Assembly: GCA_036506495.1 (NCBI GenBank)
Contig: DASXRQ010000129.1
Location: 1 to 37,226, forward strand
Length of the DNA stretch: 37,226 nucleotides
Direction of reading: 5' to 3'
From: DASXRC01 sp036506495
GTDB taxonomy: Bacteria > Actinomycetota > Actinomycetes > Mycobacteriales > Micromonosporaceae
How positions within the stretch are numbered: the first letter of the stretch is position 1; each line of letters begins with the position of its first letter. This document shows, piece after piece, positions 6,921 through 14,949 of this stretch. The position numbers were made by a program, and so were the translations under genes. The notes beneath the pieces are model-generated. The model was not told the DNA's origin. It worked only from the letters and a program-made list of their open reading frames with translations, and made no database searches.

Positions 6921-8291
6921 ATGATCATCGCCCGGCCGATGCTGACGGTTGAGGAGCTGACGATCGCCGTCGAGGCTGGCGAGATCGACACCGTCGTGCT
7001 CGCCATCACCGACATGCAGGGTCGCCTGCAGGGCAAGCGGTTCCACGCGCGGCACTTCCTCGACGAGGTCGTCGCGCACGGCACCGAGGGGTGCAACTAT
7101 CTGCTCGCGGTCGACGTGGAGATGAACACCGTCGACGGGTACGCGATGTCGGGCTGGGCACTCGGCTACGGCGACTTCGCGATGGTGCCGGACCTGCGCA
7201 CGCTGCGCCGGGTGCCCTGGCAGCCGGGCACTGCGATGGTGCTGGCCGACCTCGCCTGGCTCGACGGACGCGGGGACGTGGCGGCGTCGCCACGGCAGAT
7301 CCTGCGCCGCCAGCTCGACCGCCTCGCGGCGCACGGGCTGACCGCGTACGCCGGCACCGAGCTCGAGTTCATCGTCTACCGCGACTCGTACGAGGACGCC
7401 TGGCAGCGGCGCTACCGCGACCTCACGCCCGCGAACGTCTACAACGTCGACTACTCGCTGCTCGGCACCGCGCGGGTGGAGCCGCTCCTGCGCCGGATCC
7501 GCGTCGACATGGCCGACGCCGGGCTGAAGCCCGAGAGCGCGAAGGGCGAGTGCAACCTCGGCCAGCACGAGATCGCCTTCCGGTACGCCGAGGCGATGAC
7601 CTGCGCCGATCACCACGTCATCTACAAGAACGGCGCGAAGGAGATCGCGGCGCAGGAGGGGATGGCGCTCACGTTCATGGCCAAGCCGAACGCACGCGAG
7701 GGCAACTCCTGCCACATCCACTTCTCGCTGCGTACCGCCGACGGAGGGTTCGCGATGGTGGGCGACCGGCCGGCGGAGCTGTCCGAACTCGGCCGTCGGG
7801 TGGTGGCCGGCCTGCTCGCGGTGACCCGCGAGCTGAGCCTGTTCCTCGCCCCGAACATCAACTCGTACAAGCGCTTCCAGCCCGGGTCGTTCGCGCCCAC
7901 GGTGCTGCGCTGGGGTCGCGACAACCGCACGTGCGCGTTGCGGCTGGTCGGGCACGGGTCGGGCCTGCGCATCGAACACCGGATGCCCGGTGCCGACGTG
8001 AACCCGTACCTGGCGCTGGCGGCGCTCGCGGCCGGGGCGCTGCACGGGATCGAGACCGGGCTGGAGCTTGAGCCCGAGCACGCCGGCAACGCGTACGAGG
8101 ACGCGTCGGCGCCGCGCGTGCCGCACACGCTGCGCGACGCGTTCGACCTGTGGACCGCGTCGCAGATCGCCGTCGACGCGTTTGGTCAGGACGTCGTGGA
8201 GCACTACGCGAACAACGCCCGGGTGGAGCTCGCGGCGTTCGACGCCGCGGTCACCGACTGGGAGCTGATGCGGGGGTTCGAACGGCTATGA
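6921..8291 (+). CDS. Glutamine synthetase-like gamma-glutamylamine ligase
   Basis: This is an ATP-dependent ligase of the glutamine synthetase fold, 456 residues, probably joining glutamate to an amine (as in PuuA or actinobacterial GlnA3/GlnA4) rather than to ammonia. Visible elements are DMQGRLQGKRF in the N-terminal domain, GTELEF (a metal-binding Glu strand), ESAKGECNLGQHEIAFRYAEA, NSCHIHFSL, and LRIEHRMPGADVNPYLALAA in the C-terminal domain. The N-terminal ammonium-site motif of true GlnA (Asp-Gly-Ser-Ser) is not present, and I see no adenylylation-site Tyr motif (NLYDLP type). ATG 6921 is chosen because GGAGGG (6909-6914) precedes it. It overlaps the aldehyde dehydrogenase gene by four bases. 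Ethanolamine, putrescine and other amines are all possible substrates. Confidence 0.88.
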   Translation: MIIARPMLTVEELTIAVEAGEIDTVVLAITDMQGRLQGKRFHARHFLDEVVAHGTEGCNYLLAVDVEMNTVDGYAMSGWALGYGDFAMVPDLRTLRRVPWQPGTAMVLADLAWLDGRGDVAASPRQILRRQLDRLAAHGLTAYAGTELEFIVYRDSYEDAWQRRYRDLTPANVYNVDYSLLGTARVEPLLRRIRVDMADAGLKPESAKGECNLGQHEIAFRYAEAMTCADHHVIYKNGAKEIAAQEGMALTFMAKPNAREGNSCHIHFSLRTADGGFAMVGDRPAELSELGRRVVAGLLAVTRELSLFLAPNINSYKRFQPGSFAPTVLRWGRDNRTCALRLVGHGSGLRIEHRMPGADVNPYLALAALAAGALHGIETGLELEPEHAGNAYEDASAPRVPHTLRDAFDLWTASQIAVDAFGQDVVEHYANNARVELAAFDAAVTDWELMRGFERL

Positions 8292-9649
8292 CCACCAGCC
8301 TGGTGAGAAACCCGGCCACCGGGGAGGTCGTGGCCGAGGTCCCGGCCGCCACAACCGACGAGGCGGACGCCGTGATCGAGCGCGCGAGGGGGGCGTTCGA
8401 TTCGTGGCGGCGGCTTGCGCCGGCGGACCGGGCCCGGCTGCTGCGGCGGTTCGCCGCGGTGGTCGACGCGCACGTCGAGGAGCTGGCGCTCCTGGAGGTG
8501 CGCAACGCCGGGCACACGATCGGCAACGCCCGCTGGGAGGCGGGCAACGTCCGGGATGTGCTCGATTACTACGCCGGCGCGCCGGAGCGCCTGTCCGGCC
8601 GGCAGATCCCCGTGCCGGGTGGACTAGATGTCACGTTCCACGAGCCGCTCGGCGTCGTGGGGGTGATCGTGCCGTGGAACTTCCCGATGCCGATCGCCGG
8701 CTGGGGGTTCGGGCCGGCGCTCGCCGCGGGCAACACGGTGGTGCTCAAGCCCGCGGAGCTCACCCCGTTGACGGCGATCCGGCTCGGCGAGCTGGCGCTC
8801 GAGGCCGGGCTGCCCGAGGGCGTGTTCACGGTCGTGCCGGGCAGCGGCCTGGTGGTGGGGCAGCGGTTCGTCGACCACCCGGCGGTTCGCAAGATCTGTT
8901 TTACCGGCTCCACCGAGGTAGGCAAGCAGATCATGGCGGGCTGTGCCAGGCAGGTGAAGCGGTTGACGCTCGAGCTGGGGGGCAAGAGCGCCAACATCGT
9001 CTTCGCCGATGCCGACCTGGCCCGGGCGGCCGCCACCGCGCCGTACGCCGTGTTCGACAACGCGGGTCAGGACTGCTGCGCCCGGTCGCGGATCCTCGTG
9101 CAGCGCTCGGCGTACGACCGGTTCCTGGAGCTGCTCGAGCCGGCGGTGAGGGCGTTCCGGGTGGAGGACCCGGCCCGGGAGACCGCCGAGATGGGGCCGT
9201 TGATCTCCGCGTCGCAGCGGGAGACGGTGGCGTCCTATGTGGACAAGGCGGCGGTGGCGTTCACCGGCGGCTGCCCGTCCGGGGCGGGGTTCTGGTACCC
9301 GCCGACGGTGCTGCTCGCGGGCACGACGCGGGACCGGCACTGGCGGGAGGAGATCTTCGGCCCGGTCGTCTCGGTGCTGCCGTTCGACGAGGAGGCGGAC
9401 GCGCTCGCGCTCGCTAACGACACCGAGTACGGGCTGTCCGGTTCGATCTGGACCCGTGACCTGGGACGCGCCATCCGGGTCGCCCGCGGCGTCGAGTCCG
9501 GCAACCTCAGCGTGAACTCGCACTCCTCGGTGCGCTACTGGACCCCGTTCGGTGGGGTGAAGCAGTCGGGCCTGGGCCGTGAGCTTGGCCCCGACGCGCC
9601 GCTCGCGTTCACCGAGATCAAGAACGTATTCATCGGCACGGAGGAGTGA
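8288..9649 (+). CDS. NAD(P)-dependent aldehyde dehydrogenase
   Basis: This enzyme oxidises an aldehyde to an acid, probably the gamma-glutamylamino-aldehyde made after amine oxidation, as PuuC does. It has 453 residues, slightly short for the family (about 480-500). Visible motifs are VIVPWNFPMP (cofactor strand), FTGSTEVGKQIM, LELGGKSANIVF with general base Glu229, and FDNAGQDCCARSR with the catalytic Cys at 263 (the first of the CC pair). The C-terminal FGGVKQSGLGRELG is standard. The start codon overlaps the ligase stop (ATGA), showing translational coupling, and the SDR gene follows within three bases. The substrate is inferred only from context. Confidence 0.92.
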   Translation: MTTSLVRNPATGEVVAEVPAATTDEADAVIERARGAFDSWRRLAPADRARLLRRFAAVVDAHVEELALLEVRNAGHTIGNARWEAGNVRDVLDYYAGAPERLSGRQIPVPGGLDVTFHEPLGVVGVIVPWNFPMPIAGWGFGPALAAGNTVVLKPAELTPLTAIRLGELALEAGLPEGVFTVVPGSGLVVGQRFVDHPAVRKICFTGSTEVGKQIMAGCARQVKRLTLELGGKSANIVFADADLARAAATAPYAVFDNAGQDCCARSRILVQRSAYDRFLELLEPAVRAFRVEDPARETAEMGPLISASQRETVASYVDKAAVAFTGGCPSGAGFWYPPTVLLAGTTRDRHWREEIFGPVVSVLPFDEEADALALANDTEYGLSGSIWTRDLGRAIRVARGVESGNLSVNSHSSVRYWTPFGGVKQSGLGRELGPDAPLAFTEIKNVFIGTEE

Positions 9650-9651
9650 GG

Positions 9652-10425
9652 GTGGATCTTACGGCGCGGCTGGCCGGTCGGGTGGCGGTGGTCACCGGTG
9701 CGGGCAGCGGTATCGGCCTCGCGACCGCGCGGCGGTTCGCCGCCGAGGGGGCGACCGTGATCTGCGTGGACATCGACCCGTCCGCCGGCAAGGCGGCCGC
9801 CGACCAGGTCGCGGGTGAGTTCGTGGCGTGTGACGTGTCGGACGAGGCGCAGGTGCGCGCCCTGTTCGACGGCGTGGCGGCCAGGCACGGCCGGGTCGAC
9901 GTCGCGTTCAACAACGCCGGCATCTCCCCGCCCGACGACGACTCGATCCTGGTGACCGAGCTCGACGCGTGGGACCGGGTCATCCGCACCAACACCACCA
10001 GCGTCTACCTGTGTTGCAAACATGCGATCCCGCACATGCGGCGGCAGCGCCGAGGGTCGATCATCAACACCGCCAGCTTCGTGGCGCTGATGGGCGCGGC
10101 GACCAGCCAGATCGCGTACACGGCCAGCAAGGGCGGCGTGCTGGCCATGACCCGCGAGCTCGGCGTGCAGTTCGCCCGGGACGGCATCCGCGTCAACGCC
10201 CTCTGTCCGGGGCCGGTCGCGACACCCTTGCTGATGAAGTTGTTCGCGGAGGACCCGGAGCGCGCCGCGCGACGGCTCGTCCACGTGCCGGTCGGCCGGT
10301 TCGCCGAGCCGGAGGAGATCGCGGCGGCGGTCGCGTTCCTCGCCAGCGACGACGCCTCATTCGTCACCGCCACGCAGTTCGTCGTCGATGGCGGCATCAC
10401 CGGTGCGTACGTGACGCCACTGTGA
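9652..10425 (+). CDS. Short-chain dehydrogenase/reductase (SDR)
   Basis: This is a Rossmann-fold NAD(P)-dependent oxidoreductase of 257 residues. Classical motifs are TGAGSGIG (residues 15-22), NNAGIS, and the catalytic YTASKGG, with the late LASDDASFVTATQFVVDGG. GTG 9652 is preferred over the overlapping GTG 9646 because GAGGAG (9641-9646) lies five bases before 9652. It follows the aldehyde dehydrogenase gene directly. It could interconvert a hydroxyl and an aldehyde or ketone of the gamma-glutamylated intermediate, for example the alcohol of a gamma-glutamylethanolamide; that is inference from context. A small perfect hairpin (10432-10438 with 10441-10447, two-base loop) follows the stop. 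Confidence 0.9.
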   Translation: MDLTARLAGRVAVVTGAGSGIGLATARRFAAEGATVICVDIDPSAGKAAADQVAGEFVACDVSDEAQVRALFDGVAARHGRVDVAFNNAGISPPDDDSILVTELDAWDRVIRTNTTSVYLCCKHAIPHMRRQRRGSIINTASFVALMGAATSQIAYTASKGGVLAMTRELGVQFARDGIRVNALCPGPVATPLLMKLFAEDPERAARRLVHVPVGRFAEPEEIAAAVAFLASDDASFVTATQFVVDGGITGAYVTPL

Positions 10426-10462
10426 CGGTTTCGGCGGGCACCCGCCGGGTAGGAGACCGACG

Positions 10463-11140
10463 ATGAGACCGATCGTGGGCATCACGTCCTATGTGGAGGG
10501 TGCCCGCTGGGGAGTATGGGAGAGCGTAGCGGCACTCGTGCCGTACGCGTACGTCCGTGTGGTGTCCGACGCCGGCGGCCGCGCCGTGGTGTTGCCGCCC
10601 GACGGCGCGGGCATCGAGGTGATCGACGTCCTCGACGCGCTCGTGCTCGCCGGCGGCCCGGACATCGACCCTCGGCGGTACGGCGCGCCGCCGCACCCGC
10701 GCACCAGGAGCCGGCAGGAGCGCGACGGCGGCGAGGCGGCGCTCGTCGCCGCGGCCCTGCGCGCGGACCTGCCGATCCTCGGTGTGTGCCGGGGCATGCA
10801 GCTGCTCGCGGTCGTGTACGGCGGGACGCTGCACCAACATCTGCCCGAGCTGATCGGCCACGAGAAGCACCGCCCGGGCCCGGGCGTCCACGGCAGCCAC
10901 GGTGTCCGGTTCGCCCCCGGCAGCCGGGTCGCGGCGATCATGGGCGAGGCGGACGAGGTCAACTCGTACCATCACCAGGCCGTCGCCGACCCGGGCGGGC
11001 TCTCGGCGACGGGGTGGGCGGGTGACGACGTGATCGAGGCGGTGGAGGATCCGAACCGCCGGTTCGTCGTGGGCGTCCAGTGGCATCCGGAGGAGGCGGG
11101 TGACCTCCGGCCGTTCGAGGCGCTGGTACGGGCGGCGTGA
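10463..11140 (+). CDS. Gamma-glutamyl hydrolase, peptidase C26 (PuuD-like), copy 1
   Basis: This is a class-I glutamine-amidotransferase-fold hydrolase of 225 residues, predicted to split a gamma-glutamyl amide and release glutamate at the end of the pathway. The nucleophile is Cys109 in LGVCRGMQ, and the partners His208 and Glu210 lie in VQWHPEE. The segment LVLAGGPDIDP is typical of the PuuD group. AGGAGA at 10451-10456 lies six bases before the ATG. It follows the SDR gene by 37 bases, and its close relative lies immediately downstream. Confidence 0.9.
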   Translation: MRPIVGITSYVEGARWGVWESVAALVPYAYVRVVSDAGGRAVVLPPDGAGIEVIDVLDALVLAGGPDIDPRRYGAPPHPRTRSRQERDGGEAALVAAALRADLPILGVCRGMQLLAVVYGGTLHQHLPELIGHEKHRPGPGVHGSHGVRFAPGSRVAAIMGEADEVNSYHHQAVADPGGLSATGWAGDDVIEAVEDPNRRFVVGVQWHPEEAGDLRPFEALVRAA

Positions 11141-11176
11141 CCGGATCGACCGAACGTGCCGGTTTGGCACCCGAAC

Positions 11177-11205
11177 GTGACAATCATCCGATGCCGGGCT
11201 AAGTT
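11177..11205 (+). promoter_or_regulatory. Promoter of the second PuuD-like gene
   Basis: GTGACA (11177-11182, 5 of 6 to the -35 consensus), a 17-base spacer and TAAGTT (11200-11205). A ribosome site GGGAGAG (11222-11228) and ATG 11238 follow. The second hydrolase can therefore be expressed apart from the first. Confidence 0.5.
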
Positions 11206-11237
11206 AGCGAGAGCCACCCCCGGGAGAGTGAAAACGT

Positions 11238-11948
11238 ATGTCCAGGCCCGTCATCGGCTTGACCACCTACGCCGAAGAGGCCAGATTCGGACTACAAGAT
11301 ACGTTTGCCGCGGTGCTTCCGTTTTCGTACGTCCACGCCGTGCACTCCAGCGGCGGCCGCGCGGTCTTGATCGCCCCCGACGAACCCGATGACGACGTGC
11401 TCGCCGGGCTGGACGGCATCATGTTCACCGGCGGCTCGGACGTCGACCCGGCGCTCTACGGCGAGCAACCCCACCCGACCACCAACGTCAAGCCGGAACG
11501 GGACGCGGCCGAGATCGTCTTGCTGCGTGCGGCCCTCGCGGCGGACCTGCCGATCCTCGGCATCTGCCGGGGTATGCAGCTGATGGTGGTCGCCTACGGC
11601 GGCCGCCTGCACCAGCACCTTCCGGACGTGCTCGGCCACCTCAACCACCGCCCGATGACCGGGCCGAAGTTTGGCGAGCACACCGTACGCCTGCAGCCGG
11701 GCTCCCACTGCCACGCTGTCCTCGGCGACGTGGTGCTCGTTAACTCCTTCCATCACCAGGGCATCGCGGACCCGGGCCAGCTGACGGCGGTCGGTTGGTG
11801 CCCGGAGGACGACCTCATCGAGGTCGTTGAGGACGCGAGCCGCACCTTCGCCGTCGGGGTGCAGTGGCACCCGGAGGACACCACCGACTTCCGACTCTTC
11901 GAAGCCCTCGTCGAGGCGGCGCGGCAGCGCCGCTCCGTCACCGCCTGA
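11238..11948 (+). CDS. Gamma-glutamyl hydrolase, peptidase C26 (PuuD-like), copy 2
   Basis: This is a second C26 hydrolase, 236 residues, paralogous to the one at 10463-11140. Its catalytic residues are Cys110 in LGICRGMQ, with His211 and Glu213 in VQWHPED. The two align along their whole length (for example MFTGGSDVDPALYGEQPHPT against VLAGGPDIDPRRYGAPPHP) but are clearly diverged, so the duplication is old. Both keep the full catalytic set, which argues for different substrates or conditions rather than decay. It has its own predicted promoter and is the last gene of the amine cluster. Confidence 0.9.
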   Translation: MSRPVIGLTTYAEEARFGLQDTFAAVLPFSYVHAVHSSGGRAVLIAPDEPDDDVLAGLDGIMFTGGSDVDPALYGEQPHPTTNVKPERDAAEIVLLRAALAADLPILGICRGMQLMVVAYGGRLHQHLPDVLGHLNHRPMTGPKFGEHTVRLQPGSHCHAVLGDVVLVNSFHHQGIADPGQLTAVGWCPEDDLIEVVEDASRTFAVGVQWHPEDTTDFRLFEALVEAARQRRSVTA

Positions 11949-12006
11949 GCACCCCCGCGGGGGCGTGGCACGGGCGCGCCGTGTTACGGCCGCTGCGCCT
12001 GGGTAT

Positions 12007-12198
12007 GTGTCGTGTATCGCGATCGATGACACGACCCGGCCGCGTCCGGGTCCGGCGGGAGGCTGGATGCGGAGCCCATCCGACCGTGCCCCCGCGCTCG
12101 GTGGTCGTGGGGCGGAACGAGCCCCACCGGAGTTCGCGGCCGTGCTCGCCGCAGGCGTGCTCGACGGCGCGGTGGCGTACGGGCTGGTCGGGCCATGA
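12007..12198 (+). other. Possible small ORF coupled to the SpoIIE-type gene
   Basis: A GTG-started frame of 63 codons (internal ATG at 12067) ends in TGA that overlaps the phosphatase ATG by four bases. Its last third (EFAAVLAAGVLDGAVAYGLVG) is protein-like, but its first part is not, and I see no good ribosome site. It may be a leader peptide or chance. The rest of the 11949-12194 gap shows nothing else. Confidence 0.2.
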
Positions 12199-13670
12199 CG
12201 CTCCGGTCGCGCGCGGGTGATGCAACCGTCGCCGTGGTGGACGCCGCCGTCGCGTTGGCCGCCGCCGGATCCACCGACGAGGTGCTCGAGGTCGCGGCCG
12301 AGCACGCCCGTCGGCTGGCCGGGGCGGGCCGGGTGCTCATCACCGTGCCGGGTGGGCGGTACGAGGTGAACGGAGATCGTCTGGATGTCGCCGCCGAGTC
12401 GCCGGCGGCCGTCGTACCGCTGCGCGGCTCGTCCGGAGAGCCGCGCGGCGAGCTGAGGTTCTGGCCCGACGGCGACCGGCGGTCGGCCGCGACGCTACCC
12501 GCGGCCGACCAGACGATGCTCGCCCAGCTCGGCCGGCTCATCGTGCTGCGGCTGGAGAGCACGCGGCTGGTCGAGGCCGAACACCGCATCGCCGCCACGC
12601 TCCAGCACAGCCTGCTGCCGCAAGCGCTGCCGAAGGTGCCGGGCGCGAAGATCGCCAGCCGCTACCGGGCGGGCAGCCGCGAGGCCGAGGTCGGCGGCGA
12701 CTGGTACGACGCGGTCGTCGGACCCGACGGTCACCTGGTGCTCGTCGTCGGCGACGTTGTCGGCAAGGGGGTGCGGGCCGCGGCCGCCATGGGGCAGATC
12801 CGCAACGCGCTGCGGGCGTATGTCCTGGAGGGTTTCGAGCCGGGCGAGGCGCTCGCCCGGCTGAACCGGCTGGCCCGCACGCTCGGCGGGCGGACCATCG
12901 CCACGGTGGCGTGCCTGCGGTTCGATCCGGGTTCGCGGCGCGTGCGAATCTCCAGCGCCGGACACCCGCCGCCACTGGCGATCGATCCCGGCGGGCCGGT
13001 CAGATTCCTGCACCGCGAGGCGCTAGGCCCGCCGATCGGGGCGCTGGCGCACGTCACGTTCCGGACCGAGGAGGACGTACTCCCCGTCGGCGGGCGGATC
13101 GTGCTGTACACGGATGGAGTGCAAAAGGATCTGGCGGCCGGTGTGGAGGCCGGCCTGAGCCGGCTGGTGGGCGAGGCGGCCGCTCCCACGGCGGATCTCG
13201 ACGAGCAGCTCGACCTCTTGATCACCCGGATGGCCGGGCGGGCGCCCCGCGACGACGTCGCGCTGCTCGCTCTCGAGGCGACCGAGGTCAACCGGCTCGA
13301 CCTGCGGCTACCCGCCGACCCGAGGCAGCTAAGTGGGCTGCGACACCGGGTCGACCGATTCCTGCTCGCGCACGGGGTTCCAGAAGCAGACGCGACCGAC
13401 CTCATGGTGGCGCTATCCGAGGCGGCGGCGAACGCGATCGAACACCCGGTCACGCCCAGCCACTTGATGATCTCCGTCGAGGTGGCCGTGCAGCCAGACG
13501 AGGTGCTGGCCATCGTCCGGGACACGGGTCGCTGGCGGCCCTCGAGCGATTCCCGTCGACGTCAGCGCGGCCGCGGGCTGGCGCTCATCGGGGTACTGAC
13601 CGAGTTGAGCGTCGACCGGAGCCGGCGCGGCACGACGGTGACGCTGCGGCGCCGGCTGTCGGGTGGCTAG
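12195..13670 (+). CDS. SpoIIE-type PP2C phosphatase with GAF-like and HATPase domains
   Basis: This is a signalling protein of 491 residues. An N-terminal GAF-like region spans about 10-115. A linker helix carries LVEAEHRIAATLQHSLLP, which typically opens RsbU/SpoIIE phosphatases. The PP2C domain spans about 130-350, with metal-binding GGDWYD (Asp169), VGDVVGKG, LYTDGV and PRDDVALL. The HATPase domain (RsbW-type anti-sigma kinase) spans about 365-490, with the N-box LSEAAANAIEH and late RGRGLALIG. One protein can thus both dephosphorylate an anti-sigma antagonist and bind or phosphorylate one. The gene for a STAS antagonist lies convergently at 13697-14008, its likely partner. No sigma-factor gene is nearby. 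Confidence 0.9.
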   Translation: MTLRSRAGDATVAVVDAAVALAAAGSTDEVLEVAAEHARRLAGAGRVLITVPGGRYEVNGDRLDVAAESPAAVVPLRGSSGEPRGELRFWPDGDRRSAATLPAADQTMLAQLGRLIVLRLESTRLVEAEHRIAATLQHSLLPQALPKVPGAKIASRYRAGSREAEVGGDWYDAVVGPDGHLVLVVGDVVGKGVRAAAAMGQIRNALRAYVLEGFEPGEALARLNRLARTLGGRTIATVACLRFDPGSRRVRISSAGHPPPLAIDPGGPVRFLHREALGPPIGALAHVTFRTEEDVLPVGGRIVLYTDGVQKDLAAGVEAGLSRLVGEAAAPTADLDEQLDLLITRMAGRAPRDDVALLALEATEVNRLDLRLPADPRQLSGLRHRVDRFLLAHGVPEADATDLMVALSEAAANAIEHPVTPSHLMISVEVAVQPDEVLAIVRDTGRWRPSSDSRRRQRGRGLALIGVLTELSVDRSRRGTTVTLRRRLSGG

Positions 13671-13696
13671 GTTCGCGCCGGCTGTCCGTGCCCGGG

Positions 13697-14008
13697 CTAA
13701 TCGTTCCGCAGCCAGGGCTGGTCGGCGAGGCCGGTGATCTCCAGAATCCGGCGGACCTGTCTGGAGGGCAGCACGGTGAGTGTGCCCGGGTACCGTTCGG
13801 TGAGCTTGATCAAGGCGTGGATGGCGGCCGAGTCGAAGAACGAGACGCCGCGGAGATCCAGTGTGACCGCGGCCGCCGGGTGGTTGGTCGCCGCCGCGTA
13901 CATGCGCGGCGCCGTCGCCACGTCCACCTCGCCGTTGACAACGACGGTGGTGGTATCACCGCTCACCACCGTCGTGGCGGAGAACACCGACGCCGCGTCG
14001 TGATCCAC
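13697..14008 (-). CDS. STAS-domain anti-sigma factor antagonist
   Basis: This is a 103-residue single-domain STAS protein of the SpoIIAA/RsbV type. The core reads VVVNGEVDVATAP, then VTLDLRGVSFFDSAAIHAL, where Ser60 in the DSA motif is the expected phosphorylation site. In the family, the unphosphorylated form binds an anti-sigma kinase and frees a sigma factor. The start is a GTG with no clear ribosome site. It converges on the SpoIIE/HATPase gene with only 26 bases between the two stop codons. The pairing suggests a partner switch, but its target is not in the window. Confidence 0.88.
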   Translation of the reverse strand: MDHDAASVFSATTVVSGDTTTVVVNGEVDVATAPRMYAAATNHPAAAVTLDLRGVSFFDSAAIHALIKLTERYPGTLTVLPSRQVRRILEITGLADQPWLRND

Positions 14009-14079
14009 GTCGACACGATTCCACAGCCGTCGAGGCGCGGCAATGACATCTCTACCGACAGCGATCCGGCCTGGCTGGC

Positions 14080-14085
14080 TACGCT
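14080..14085 (+). promoter_or_regulatory. Candidate -10 box of a leaderless promoter (map)
   Basis: TACGCT is followed by six bases (GGGGCG) and the map ATG at 14092, so transcription would start on or next to the start codon. No strong -35 is seen. Confidence 0.4.
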
Positions 14086-14091
14086 GGGGCG

Positions 14092-14949
14092 ATGAACGCC
14101 CGTGCGCCGCTGACCCCTGGCACCCTCTCGCCCCGGCGGCAGGTGCCGCCGCAGATCGCTCGCCCCGAGTACGTCGGGAAGAAGCGGCCGACTCCCTGGC
14201 GGGGCTCGCACGTCCAGACCTCGGAGACGATCGAGAAGATGCGAGTCGCGGGCCGGATCGCTGCCCAGGCGGTGCAGGCGGCCGGGGAGTACTGCAAGCC
14301 GGGCGTCACCACCGACGAGATCGACCGCGTGGTGCACGAGTTCCTCTGCGACCACGGCGCGTACCCGTCGACGCTCGGCTACAAGGGGTTCCCGAAGTCC
14401 TGCTGCACGTCGCTGAACGAGGTGATCTGCCACGGCATCCCCGACTCGACGGTCATCGAGGACGGGGACATCATCAACGTCGACGTGACCGCCTTCATCG
14501 GCGGCGTCCATGGCGACACCGACGCGACGTTCAGCGTGGGTGGCGTCTCCGAGGAGGCGCGGCTGCTCGTCGAGCGCACGCACGAGGCCATGATGCGCGG
14601 AATCAGGGCGGTCGCGCCGGGCCGCCCACTCAACGCGGTCGGCCGGGTCATCGAGGCGTACGCCAAGCGGTTCGGCTACGGCGTGGTCCGCGACTTCACC
14701 GGTCACGGCATCGGCGAGTCGTTCCACAGTGGACTGTACGTGCCGCACTACGACAACCCGCGGCTGTCCCTCGTGATGGAGCCCGGTATGACGTTCACGA
14801 TCGAGCCAATGATCACGTTGGGGACGTACGAGTACGAGATGTGGCCGGACGGCTGGACCGTCGTCACCCGGGATGGCCAATGGACGGCGCAGTTCGAGCA
14901 CACGGTGGTGGTGACCGAGGACGGCTACGAGGTCCTCACCCGGCCATGA
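14092..14949 (+). CDS. map: Methionine aminopeptidase, type I (MetAP1c-like)
   Basis: This enzyme removes the initiator methionine from nascent proteins. It has 285 residues with a roughly 40-residue N-terminal extension rich in proline (LTPGTLSPRRQVPPQIARPEYVG), the hallmark of the actinobacterial MetAP1c form. The pita-bread fold residues are visible: His114, metal ligands Asp131 (NVDVT) and Asp142 (HGDTD), then GHGIG, TIEPM and FEHT. The stop overlaps the start of the VIT-like gene by four bases. Actinobacteria often have a second map next to adk in the ribosomal protein region; that one is not in this window. Confidence 0.95.
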   Translation: MNARAPLTPGTLSPRRQVPPQIARPEYVGKKRPTPWRGSHVQTSETIEKMRVAGRIAAQAVQAAGEYCKPGVTTDEIDRVVHEFLCDHGAYPSTLGYKGFPKSCCTSLNEVICHGIPDSTVIEDGDIINVDVTAFIGGVHGDTDATFSVGGVSEEARLLVERTHEAMMRGIRAVAPGRPLNAVGRVIEAYAKRFGYGVVRDFTGHGIGESFHSGLYVPHYDNPRLSLVMEPGMTFTIEPMITLGTYEYEMWPDGWTVVTRDGQWTAQFEHTVVVTEDGYEVLTRP

